From NCBI GenBank assembly GCA_028023455.1, contig JAQFVV010000182.1, positions 866,001-930,000 on the forward strand: a stretch of 64,000 nucleotides of DNA, written 5' to 3'. Positions 11,980 through 22,157 of this stretch are shown piece after piece; the stretch's first letter is position 1, and each line of letters starts with the position of its first letter. This stretch comes from Epiperipatus broadwayi. Its lineage: Eukaryota > Onychophora > Udeonychophora > Euonychophora > Peripatidae. Under the pieces are notes generated by a model. The model worked only from the letters and a program-made list of their open reading frames with translations, ran no database searches and was not told where the DNA came from. Both the position numbers and the translations under genes were made by a program.

Positions 11980-12034
11980 CCAAAGCTCTTCACTGATGAA
12001 GGCCACAAGCAAGAAACTAGTCTGAGGATATTGG
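11980..12034 (+). ncRNA. hammerhead ribozyme-like motif, right arm
   Basis: The core CTGATGA lies at 11,993-11,999 and GAAAC-TA-GTC at 12,013-12,022. Helix I pairs TCTTCA (11,987-11,992) with TGAGGA (12,023-12,028), six pairs including one G-U. An outer CCAA/TTGG helix (11,980-11,983 and 12,031-12,034) follows an internal loop, as in type I hammerheads with interacting loops. Compared with the left arm, both sides of helix I have changed together, which supports selection for pairing. Helix II (GGCC opposite GCAA) is weak, so this copy may be inactive. Confidence 0.6.
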
Positions 12035-12144
12035 ATGAGTAGGCACTAGATGGGGATTTTATGCACAAGCCTTCTGGCATCCATTGATAACTCTGGTTGG
12101 CACTGAGTGTCGCTACTGTATGGAGAGTTTTGCCTGTCACTTTT

Positions 12145-13440
12145 AATAATCTTGCTAAGTTTATGGGATAAGCTTTTAAATTTGGCCATAGTATTGCATT
12201 ATAAAATTAAGAATTTGTCAGTGCTTATAGATTTTTAGCTTATTTAAATAAAGATAAAGTGAGATAATTCACAGTGTAACTGATAGCAAAAATATCACTG
12301 ACAGAAAATATCATTAAACTTGAATTTTAGAATGTTTGAATTCAAACCGAGTATGAAGAAAAATATAAATAATGGCAAAGATAGAGAAAAGATAATTTTT
12401 TATTACATATTCATAGTAAAATGATTATACATAATTTATTAATAGAGTTAGATGAATTTACATATAATCTAAGAAGGCCACATATAATAACTCAATACTG
12501 GTTTTGGAAGAATATTTTTGAAATTCAATACTGTAGAAGAGCTGGCAAAAACAATATCATTAGACAAAAATAGTAGTTTTGAAGGCAATGTAATAAGCTG
12601 AGGTATCTTGATGTTATATTTACATAATGAGGTAAAATGTAATAGAAATCTGTAAATATGATACTCCCAGTTAACTGGAGTGCCTTTAGCTTTGGAATCT
12701 AAATAACATTAATGATATATTCTAAAGATTACAATATTAATGAGTTGTGAAACATTATATGCTAAATGACTATTATTAATTTTTTAATATAAGATGTTAG
12801 TTTGAGATCTTTGTGAGAATCTGGATATCAGCAGAGTAAATTTTTTTAAAAAAATTTTTTTATTGATGTTATTTATTCTCCTAACATTGTTTTTTTTTTA
12901 TTCACATGAGTGTTTCGTTTTCACTGCTATATTGATTTGATTTTTGTTGCACATTTATTAGATTAGGCAACGTTTATGCTCAAAATTTAAATCAGAAATA
13001 GAATAATTTAATGGATCCAAAATAAGAAAGTCTTGCTTTAAATTTATTTAAGTAAAAATTATTTACAAATTTGACAGTAAATCAACACTTATTTGAGTTA
13101 ATTTATGCACAAATTGCTCAACAATTCTTCATTCACCAAGCTAAAATGTAATTCAGAAGCATGAATTGTGTAATTAGAATTTTAATCTCCTGATTTTTTT
13201 ATATTCAATCTAGATAAAATGTTTTGAATTTTGATTCCTCTATAATAAAACAGAGAAAACAGATTATGGTTGATATGAATGCAAAAATTATATAGTGTAG
13301 TTTTAAATAGTGAAATACTATAATATACTGTGTAAAAGTTGATGAGAAATTATTATAAATTACTAACAACTATATTTACATTATTCCTATCACTTAGTTA
13401 CGTCAAATACTCATTAGCATGTGCCACTTAACATAAATAT
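12145..13440. other. AT-rich intergenic DNA, no gene seen
   Basis: No gene or element recognised. Short A/T runs and isolated TA repeats only. Confidence 0.45.
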
Positions 13441-14730
13441 ATATATTATAACCCTCATGTCTGCATTTACAGGCATTGCTTTTATATAAACATTTTTCTT
13501 TATTATGTGTAACAAAATATTAAAGTCATGCATATAGGATAAATTTTAAAGTGCTTTTTAAAATGTTAAAAACAAGCATAAAATAAAACCTATTGTTTTA
13601 TTATTTTAAAAACAATATTACAGTTTTAAATAAAAGAAATTACAAAGTAGTCAATAACTGGAGTAATAATAAAAATGTTGCTATGGGAACCAACAGTAGT
13701 GTTCTAAGCTCATTGCTATCCAAGGAACTGCAGGAAGAATTCACTTCATCTTGTACTAAATAGAGGTCAATAAAATTTTATAGAAAATCCTCCAGGATGC
13801 TTGTACTGATCTTTCCAGTATTGTAGCTGAATATAGGGCTGTAGACAAAAAAGTCTTAAAATTTAACCTTGATTTTACTGATCTATTCATCACTATTGAA
13901 TGCTGAAGAAATATTTGAGTTACTTGCTATAAAAGGAAAACTAGTCATCTACAATGACTATCTCATAAAATGTACTTCTTAAAATTAATCTTCTAATTTA
14001 TCTATTTTAAATGTTCAGAAGAAAATTGCAATGGAAACTCTCTTAGAAAAATGCCTTGGAATAAACCAAAAGAGGCTAGAATATTATATTGCCAGCAGAC
14101 ATTAAAATTTATTGATTAATGGTCATGTTCCCACATTTATGATACTAAATATATATGTGAGCTCACAAAGATCTTCAAGTAAATCAATTGAATTTTCTAT
14201 AGTTATCCTCCAAGGTATTGTAAGTTACAAATATTTTTTCCCTCTCACACATGATCACCATATAATTTTCTAAATTTATTATTGTTGTTAATAATTTTAT
14301 TGTCATTTTTCATCGGAACCAAGCTGATTATTTATTTTATTAATGTAATAAATTATTAGGTGGAGGAGATAACGATCACAAAATATAATTGAATGTGTAT
14401 GGAACTTGTTTTTATGCGTATTCAATTTGATCATTACTTGTGTTTAATACCAATTTATGCATTGGTGGTCGAGAGGTCAGCGACAGCTGCTTTCCAAGCA
14501 GTTGTCCCAGGTTAGCGGGTTCGCTTCCCAGCTGATGCTATGACACATGAAGAAAAAATAATTATTATTATTATATTCGATCGAGTCACCATGTACACGT
14601 TCGCCCGTTGTCTTTAAATTTCCCTGGACAAAAATTTAATTTGCCAAATATTGTTGTTGTTTTTTATCATTTTACTGTTAACTGGATTCATTACCAATTG
14701 TTAAAAATAGCACTTCTCATTACATTTGGG
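13440..14730. repeat. unclassified 1.3-kb repeat, copy A
   Basis: From about 13,440 the sequence is closely similar, in the same orientation, to 17,130-18,500. Shared landmarks are CATTTTTCTTTATTATGTGT, the CCAGTATTGTAGCTGAATAT segment, the TGCAATGGAAACTCTC segment and the ATTACCAATTGTTAAA end. Copy A carries a SINE at 14,459-14,560 that copy B lacks. Some stretches translate to protein-like text, for example FNLDFTDLFITIE, in both copies before a shared stop, so a decayed coding element is possible. The family is not recognised; it may be a segmental duplication or a dispersed transposon. Confidence 0.65.
14459..14560 (+). mobile_element. tRNA-derived SINE, copy 1
   Basis: The copy begins GCATTGGTGGTCGAGAGGT, which contains an A-box-like internal promoter, and has the B-box-like GGGTTCGCTTCC about 45 bp later. 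The ends GCATTGG and CTGATGC can pair as an acceptor stem. A tail of TATGACACATGAAGAAAAAA follows. It is inserted in repeat copy A and absent from copy B. A clear target-site duplication is not visible. Confidence 0.75.
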
Positions 14731-15159
14731 GTCAGTCTGGGATTATTTTGATTAAAACAAACACCAATTAAACCCAATTTAGTTTTAAAATATATTTATT
14801 ATTATTATTAAAATTTGGAAAAATATAAATTAATCATTGAAATATGAAATATAAATACTTTGTCAGATAAGAAATATAATCATTTATTTTATTATAAATA
14901 AAAATAAACTCATAAATGTCTTAGATAAAAATAGTGATAGAAATAGATTGGTAGAGATAATGATAATATGCTGATAAATAAAAATAAAGCATTAAAATTA
15001 AAATACCTTGCAGTTTTAGAAAGGTGCATGATGAAATGAGGGATGAACATTCTAATTATTAAATAAATAAAAAAATTATTAGAATTATTATATACGTTTT
15101 TTTTTTTTAATCTTTTATAGAGAAGTGATTAGTTATTTTTCTATATATATATTATATAG

Positions 15160-16039
15160 ATGATTACCCGAGCTAAAGCAAAAATGGAAGTTCAGGAAAG
15201 TAAAACAGAGACTCATGATAGTGAGTATAAAAACATTATCATGAGTATGTTTACAGAAATTAAAGAGAATATGGAAAGTATGTTTAAATGGAAGAACAAA
15301 ACACAGAATAAAATAAAAAAATCGAAAAACAAAATGAGGACCTTAAAGCACAAAATAAGGAAATTACAGAGATTATAGATGATATGAAAAAGCAAAATAA
15401 AGAACAGAGAAAACATGAAACATTTGTTTACTGGCGAAAGATAATAAAGCCCAGTTGATAAATGAGATTAGAGAAAATAATAAAGAAAATGTTGTCATAG
15501 ATGAAGCAGATAAAGCTAGTGATAAATGCCTGACTGCATTAATCAAAAATGTTTAGTATATGGATAATCTAAATAATTTTAACACAGAAGCTTTGGAGGA
15601 TGATACTTACATTATAGTTGGCTGTGCATCTGAGTTCACATACAATAAAAGTAGAAGTGAAGAAATGTATGATTTGAAAAACGAATTAAGTTACTTAAAA
15701 GATCACTTTATTAAAGCCAAATATAAAAGTATTTTGTTTGGTAGAATGCATAATAAAAGTACTAGGAAACCAAACAAATTAAAAGATAGAAAACTAGAAA
15801 AGAGAAATCCAGAGCTTAGGCAAATAATTAAGCTAGGTAAATCCTCCCATAAAAAGTTATGTTCAAGAACTCATTATGTGAGGATGAAAGTAAAAAGTAG
15901 AGCTAAGAAGCACAAAATGAAATATTCATTTTTTCTAAAAATAAAACAGAGTTACTATATGATAATAAAAAGTATTACAGATTTTTCAAGTGATGCCTTC
16001 ATATTGATTAAAAAATATTTAGAGAGAGGCAAGGTTTAA
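15160..16039 (+). pseudogene. gag-like coiled-coil ORF, broken
   Basis: The region starts with ATG at 15,160 (MITRAKAKMEVQES), a beginning common in gag proteins of LTR retroelements. After about 50 codons one frameshift near 15,320 leads into a coiled coil rich in Lys, Gln and Glu (EKQNEDLKAQNKEITEI). A further break near 15,440 and a TAG near 15,555 precede an open frame of 159 codons (15,560-16,039) that starts MDNLNNFNTEALEDD and ends in a basic region with KSRAKKHKMKYSFF. The order coiled coil, spacer, basic tail is the same as in the minus-strand ORF at 1132-1950. No protease or RT follows. Function in RNA packaging is inferred from this layout only. Confidence 0.45.
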
Positions 16040-16615
16040 TTCTTCTATGAATAAGAATGGCCTCTAAGTTGATGTTTTGAGACTTGTTAATAGATACTTG
16101 GCACAGGAGAATGGACAAATACTTTATTAAGTACACATTACAAAAGTAGATCACACTGAGCATCGAAAACAAAAAGACTAGTTTTAAAAAAATTAATTGT
16201 TCTATTCAAATGATAAAACAATAGTTAAGAAAAAGTTATGGAAATGAACTATATATAATAATGATGTTCCTTTTAATAGTGAAAGGTTGTTAAACAAAAA
16301 AAAATAGAAGTACTGTCTTGATACTTTAAAGGTTTGATAGAAGTTTCAGAATTATTGTATCATATTTAAATGCAAATTTCATAGTTAAAAAAACATCAGA
16401 GCTTAGAATTTAAATGATATCACTCTATTCTTTGCATTGTTGATTAAGCATGTATAGGAAAACATTACATAGTTAGAAACCAAAATTAATGATTGGCCAT
16501 TTTGTTTTCTATCTTAGGGATAAATGGAGAGTATTTCATTGTTTTGAGCTTGTCATGTTTATTTGATACTTTAGAGTTCTTATCTCAGTATTGTTCCCAA
16601 TCATATTATATTTTT

Positions 16616-16735
16616 ATATTTATCAGCCTCTAAGTTTCCAAAATGAGCTAAGCATAGTCATATATTTGTCAGCCTCTAAGTCTCCAAAGTGAGCTAGATA
16701 TAATCATATATTTGTCAGCCCCTAAGTCTCGTAGA
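16616..16735. repeat. 46-bp tandem repeat, about 2.6 copies
   Basis: Units start at 16,616, 16,662 and 16,708. Each begins ATATTT(A/G)TCAGCC and contains CTAAGT(T/C)TCC(A)AAA(A/G)TGAGCTA; the third is cut short. The two full units differ at about six positions. Confidence 0.8.
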
Positions 16736-17129
16736 ACAAGACTTTATATAAATGCCTTGTTCATTATGTGATTTGGTTAATATTATATTTGTGCTCGAGA
16801 TAACTCCCTAGGTATTTATATTGAATGGTACACTCATTTCAAATGGGGGGGGGGTTTCTTTGTTCATCTCAACGTTTCAGGCAGATGATCAGGTCCAATA
16901 AATAATTGTAATTGAATTAATGAAAGTTTTTTTTATATGAATACCCACATACTGAATTTGTAAGGGATGACATTATTTGTTTTGCTCATACCAGCTTGTA
17001 AGTCCAGTTTCAAAAAAGTATGGCTAAGCATGACATTACTGTAAAATTGAAAGAAATTGTCTTTTTATGTAGAAATAAAATTGAACAATATTTATGGCTA
17101 AATCACCTCTATTTTATTCCTAAATGAAG

Positions 17130-18500
17130 GAGGGAAAATATAACCCTCACATCTCAATTTACAGGCATCGCTTTTATGTAAATATTTTTCTTTATTATGT
17201 GTAACAAAATATTAAAGTCATGCATATAGAATAAATTTTAAAGCAGTTTTAAAATGTTAAAAATAAGTATAAAAATAAAACATGTTATTGTTTTATTATT
17301 TTAAAAATAATATTCCAATTTAAATAAAAGAAATATTGCTGTAGAAACCAATCACAAATGACTGGGGGGCCAATAAACATCACAAGTGGCAATACTGTAT
17401 GGAGAGTTTTGCCTGTTTTAAATGACTGGGGGGGGGGGGATAAAAATGAAAATGTTGTCATGGGAACCAATAGCTTTCTAAACTCATTTGCTTTCTAAGA
17501 AACTGTTGGAAGAATTGTAACACACTTCAACAATAAAAGTCATTAACATTTTGTAAAGATTTTTAGGCTTATATCATGCATTTTATGAAGTAGAGAATTC
17601 TTCAGGATGTTTGCCCTGAGCTTTCCAGTATTGTAGCTGAATATAGAGCTATAGACAAAAATATGTCTTAAAAATTTAACCTTGAATTTGCCGAACTATT
17701 TATCACTATTGAATGCTAAAAAAATATTTGATAATTATTTGCTATAAATGGAAAACTAGTCATCTAAAGTGATTATCTCATAAAATGTACTTTTAAAAAT
17801 TAATCTGCTAATCTATTTTAAATGCTCAGAAGAAAATTGCAATGGAAACTCTCTTAGGAAAAATGCCTCAGAATGAATCAAAAAAAGCTAAAATATTATG
17901 GCAACAGACATTAAAATTTAATGATTAATGGTCATATTTCCACATTTACAGATACAAAATATATGAGTTCACAAAGATGTTAAAGTAAATCAATTGAACT
18001 TTCTACAATTATCCTCCAAGATATTGTAAGTTACAAATATTTTTTCCCTCTCACGCATGATCACCATATAATTTTCTTAATTGTAAATATGTAAATATTT
18101 TTTTTATTTTTTTTATCATTGTTTTTATTAAAGTTATTGTTGTTGTTAATAATAATTTTATTGCTTGTCATTTTTCATCCAAACCAAGCTTATTATTATT
18201 TTGTTAATGTAATAAATTATTAAGTGGAGGGGGTAATGATCATGAAATATAATTGAATGTGCATGGAAATTAGTTTGTATGCATATTCAATTTGATCATT
18301 ATTTGTGATTAGTACCAATTTTTCAATTAAAAATAATTTATATTCTGTCACTCCACCATTTATTTATACGGTCACCCATTAGTTGTCTTTAAATTCTTCT
18401 AGATGAAAATTTAATTTGCCGAATATTGCATTTTTTAAAATCATTTTACTGTTAACTGATTTCATTACCAATTGTTAAACAGGGTGCTTACCATTACAAT
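17130..18500. repeat. unclassified 1.3-kb repeat, copy B
   Basis: This is the second copy of the repeat at 13,440-14,730, in the same orientation, with many small differences. It lacks the SINE of copy A. At 17,356-17,440 it carries an insertion holding a 35-bp end fragment of the hammerhead-bearing element, flanked by AAATGACTGGGGGG on both sides. The two copies thus date these insertions relative to the duplication. Confidence 0.65.
17370..17420 (-). mobile_element. short fragment of the hammerhead-bearing element
   Basis: On the minus strand the text TTAAAACAGGCAAAACTCTC, CATACAGTATTGCCACTT and GTGATGTTTATTGG follows in order. The first parts match the outer end of the arms at 11,430 and 12,140; the last part matches the inverted repeat at 11,745. 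It lacks the ribozyme core. It lies between two copies of AATGACTGGGGGG, which look like a target-site duplication extended by G-run slippage. Confidence 0.6.
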
Positions 18501-18980
18501 ATATATATATGTGTGTAATACAAATAAAATGAATATGAAAATAAATTTACATTTTTTGACAGAATGATAGATTAAACTTGCAGTTATTGTGTCAAGATAT
18601 TAAATTAGTACTTGAAAATTTATGTTATAAAATACACAAAAATTAATTATGTTTGTAGTAGGTAAATAAATTGTTTTATCATTTGGGTTTTCCCATCTTT
18701 ATTGACAGAAAGAGGTAATAAATGTAAAAATCAAAATTATTAAAATTTTGTGTATATATATATACACATATAAACACAAATACATTCAAGCATTTTGTAT
18801 TTGCTTTGTATTAAAGTAATACTGATTTCCCATACTATTACATTGTGATGGTATAGTATAAATTTAATAATGCATTGAATTTGCCTTCTTGACAGATATA
18901 ATATATATGTACTTATATTTTCTTTAGTCTTTTATCTTGAATAATTGCATATATTGTTAATTGCAATAAATTTTGGTCAG
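18500..18980. other. AT-rich DNA, no gene seen
   Basis: Only short TA and TG runs. No protein-like frame or repeat match recognised. Confidence 0.45.
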
Positions 18981-18984
18981 TCGT

Positions 18985-19140
18985 TATTAAACAAATTCAT
19001 GGGGTTTTTTTTATTATTGTTACAATGGTAATTTTATTACACCTCATCAATCTGAAAGTTTCCATTGACCAGAGCAATCTTTATGTGGTTTAATAAAATT
19101 GCATTGTAACAGTAATAAAAAAAGTGGATTTATTCAATTA
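18985..19140. mobile_element. MITE-like element with ~55-bp terminal inverted repeats
   Basis: The left arm (18,985-19,042) and right arm (19,084-19,140) are near-perfect reverse complements, including TATTATTGTTACAATG against CATTGTAACAGTAATA. The 41-bp core contains TCTGAAAGTTTCCATTGACC. The size and long inverted ends fit a miniature inverted-repeat transposon. No partner transposase is seen. Confidence 0.65.
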
Positions 19141-20904
19141 TTTATATTTTTATTAATGCATATAGAAGTATATAAGGTGAAAAGAAGAATATAATATTTT
19201 ATTCTATATTAATGGCAAGTAGGCAGTAGAAAATGAGTTTGCTATTAACTGAAAGATCCTTTAATTCCTCTTTGAGACCTTAAAAAAAGTGCATCAACGT
19301 GCATCAGTCAGTTTGGTAGTTTACTATCTTTTTACTACTAAGTTTAAGATAAAAAAAACATCATCTTTCTTCTCAGTTGCCTGATACTTCCTAATTAAAA
19401 TATCACCTCTTTTTTTTTAAACAGGATGAATGTGAGTGTGGATGGGTTTTTTTTAAACATTAAATATGAAATTGAATTACACTCCTTGTTTTCAGGAGGC
19501 TGTAAGGTCTCTAGATTGGTGACTAAAGGCAGAGAATACTAAAAAATCTCCGACTTTGGATCCAGACTGTTTTTGATGATGACCTTTTATTTAGTAATTA
19601 CAACTGAAGATTATTTTCAAGTAAAAATTGCACAAATTGAGGAATTGTCTTAATTATTATGGAACATTATTAGACTTTATGAATTAAAAAAAAGATGAAA
19701 AGAAGATTTAAAAAGTCAACATGTATTTTAATATAAAGAGACAAATATTGGAAAACAAAATGGAGTGGGATTCATTATCAATAAAAATAGAATAACATTG
19801 TGAAAATTGATGGTACACCAGATAAACTGGCAAGATTAGTTATTCAAATCAATGAAAAATGCCAAATACAGATAATTTAATTTGTGCCTCAACAAATTCT
19901 CATTCTGATAAAGAAGTAAAGAATTTTTAAATGGATATATGTAATGTTTTGATCAAACTAAAAAACATTTTCAAATTTTCATGGAAAACTTTTTTTACTA
20001 GAATTGACATAAGAATAGAAGATGAAAGTGCAGTGAACAAATTTGGCTATAATGATAGAAATGAGAGAGATCATGGAGTTGTGAAATATAAAAAAAAAAA
20101 ACTTTTATATTATGAATTCTTTCTTTTAAAAAAATGTTAAATAAAAATAGCATAAGAATATCCAAAAAAAAGATGTATATGTAGAATTAAATTATATTTT
20201 GACTAGTAGAAAATATGTATTTCATGAGTGTAATGTTCTCAATAGATTCAATATAGGAAATGATCAGTAATTAATGATATGTGAGATATATATTAAAGCA
20301 AAACTAGTGAGATGAAAACTGTTAAGAAAATCATTATTAATGATTGAAATTCCAAACCTTCAGAAATTATTCCATTGAATTTAAATTAGAATTTTCAAAC
20401 TATTTTAAAATAATATATGAGACTTTGGAAATGGTTCAGACTTTACTGAAATCAATAAAAAAAAGTTAATAGTCTATTAATAACTGCAAGAAAGATGGCT
20501 AGTACAAAAAAAAACAAATAGCAATTTATCAATTAATTTTCTATTGTGGCAAAACAAATGCATGAAGGAATTTAAACACATTTAAAAATGATTCATTAAA
20601 AATTGAAAATCTAGAGTTTTGTAAAATGGTACAAAATGTTAATAACGATATAAGAAAATATAACTGTGAATTGGCAAAATTGTAAAAGAAAAGAAAAGCT
20701 TCAAAAGTATAAAATATATTGATATTGGAAGGATTATTGTCCCAGAAATAAGAAGAAAAGAAAAAATTATTATTAAAAAAAAAGATGATATTATGAAATA
20801 TATGGAAGTGTTCTATAAAAAATAAGAAAACATAGTACTCCCTACAGTTACTACATCTTCTGGATTGTCAAGTATTTTGTATCTCTATAAATCACATTCA
20901 AGTA

Positions 20905-21111
20905 TTGAGAAAAGTTATAGAAGAAACCAATGAATATGAGTTAACATTACGTTTTGGATTTGTAGATAATGATAAAGCTTTTGATTTTACAAGCACTTCC
21001 ATAATGATCAAAAATTTGGACAATCAATATATAGATCATGATAATGTATTATCAAGAATATTTATTAAAGGTATACTAAAAAATTTAATGGAAAGGTGTA
21101 CAATAGGATAG
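20905..21111 (+). pseudogene. RT palm fragment of RTE copy 1
   Basis: The frame covers reverse transcriptase motif A (FGFVDNDKAFDFTS), in which the catalytic Asp is the one in FVDNDKAFD. The motif B segment that follows is lost and the FADD box reads SANDV near 21,230, so a catalytic Asp is missing. The fragment cannot make an active enzyme. Confidence 0.65.
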
Positions 21112-21762
21112 TTCCATATTTCCAAAACTTTTTAGAGAAGTTTTACACTAAATACTTTGTGGATTAAAATGGGAAGCCAGGGGAATAAAAGTAAATGGAG
21201 ATTATTTTTAGATTATTTAGACTCTGCAAATGATGTGATTGTTTTTGAAAATAATGTTGAATTTCAAAAAATATTGCAAGAGGTATCGGATAAAATTAGA
21301 ATGTAGGACGAAAAATAAATGCTAAAAAAATTTAAATAATGTTCAATAGATTTTTTTTACGAAAAAAATAAAGATGGATAATCAAGAGTTAAAAGAAATT
21401 AATCACTACAAATATCATGACCAGATTATTAATATACATAAAAACACAATGGATAAAATTGATCATAGAATTAAGCTTGAATGGAGTGTTTTTAACAAAA
21501 ACAACTTGCTAGTAAAAAGGAAATATACTTATGTGCTCAAAAAGAAGTTTTTAATACATGACATATATATCTTTTATCTATTCTTACTTACAGATTTGAG
21601 AAGTTATATATATACTTATAAAGAAAAACAATATAGAAAGTTCAGATTATTCAATGAAGTATAAAGATATATATTTTAAATACAATAAGTTGAAAGAAAA
21701 AATAGGCATTACTAACATTATTGAAATAATTAAGAGATAGAAATGGAGTTGAGCTGCACATA

Positions 21763-21951
21763 TTGCTAGAAAGAGATGCTAATAAACAAATAGTTGAAAT
21801 TTTAAAGTGGATTCCAAAAAATTGTAAAAGACCCAGAAAGAAACCACATGTGAGATGGATGGATAAAATAAAAAATATTAATGGTGTAATGTGGAAAAGA
21901 GAAACTAGAGGTCAGAGAAACAGGATTCATTCTGCAATAAACCAATTATAG
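21763..21951 (+). pseudogene. C-terminal fragment of RTE copy 1
   Basis: The text IVEILKWIPKNCKRPRKKP and VRWMDKIKNINGVMWKRE equals the post-RT tail of the other copies (WIPRDCKRPRKRSHVRWM at about 47,060). The frame runs almost to the element's 3' end. Confidence 0.65.
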
Positions 21952-22014
21952 TTAAAAATAATTATGATTATAAAAGGCGAATAAATAATCCCAAAATTTT
22001 GGCATATTAAATAC

Positions 22015-22096
22015 ACAGAGGGAAGAGGAAGGGGGGAAGAAATAGGAGAAAGAAGAGAGAGAGAAAAAAAAGGCAGGGAAGTTGAAGAGATTTATT
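22015..22096 (+). repeat. purine (GA-rich) tract
   Basis: About 80 bases are nearly all A and G, with GAGAGAGAGA and AGAAAGAAG-like runs. Such a tract can form triplex DNA. It lies between two RTE copies in the same orientation. Confidence 0.7.
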
Positions 22097-22157
22097 TATA
22101 TGTATTATAGTATTATATCATATGCTATATATATATGACTATTCATATATGGCTATT

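Larger units (their letters stand above)
11369..12140. mobile_element. inverted-repeat element with two hammerhead motifs (PLE/retrozyme-like)
   Basis: Two arms of about 300 bp lie in opposite orientation (about 11,430-11,732 and 11,838-12,140) around a spacer of about 105 bp. They start and end with the same text on opposite strands, AGGCAAAACTCTCCATACAG at the left and its complement at the right. The left arm is bracketed by a perfect 29-bp inverted repeat (11,369-11,397 and 11,732-11,760). Each arm carries a hammerhead-ribozyme-like core. From published work, type I hammerheads with tiny helix III occur in the terminal repeats of Penelope-like elements and in related non-autonomous retrozymes, and head-to-head copies are typical of PLEs. 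No protein is encoded. A 35-bp piece of the same end recurs near 17,390. Assignment to PLE or retrozyme is inference. Confidence 0.6.
19225..21965 (+). mobile_element. RTE-type LINE, copy 1 (strongly decayed)
   Basis: This copy aligns along its length with the better copies at 24,165-27,372 and 46,905-50,000. The 5' end near 19,230 matches GAGTTTACTATTAACTGAAAG of the other copies. Endonuclease text appears at 19,740-20,080 (NIGKQNGVGFIINK, then the EDESAVNKFGYNDRNERDHG phrase). RT remnants include ETNEYELTLRFGFVDNDKAFD at 20,920-20,990, and the thumb and tail region KRPRKKPHVRWMDKIKN at 21,822-21,876. Stops and frameshifts are frequent. RTE elements encode an APE endonuclease and an RT in one ORF and end in short repeats instead of poly(A). 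Confidence 0.8.

Noticed and set aside
11952-12140. Minus-strand 62-codon ORF as a protein
   Set aside because: It is translated from the inverted-repeat arm that carries the ribozyme motif; the other arm does not preserve the frame.
14459-14560. Functional tRNA gene
   Set aside because: The acceptor and T arms pair imperfectly, the anticodon region varies between copies, and every copy has the same non-tRNA tail and A-run, as expected of a SINE.
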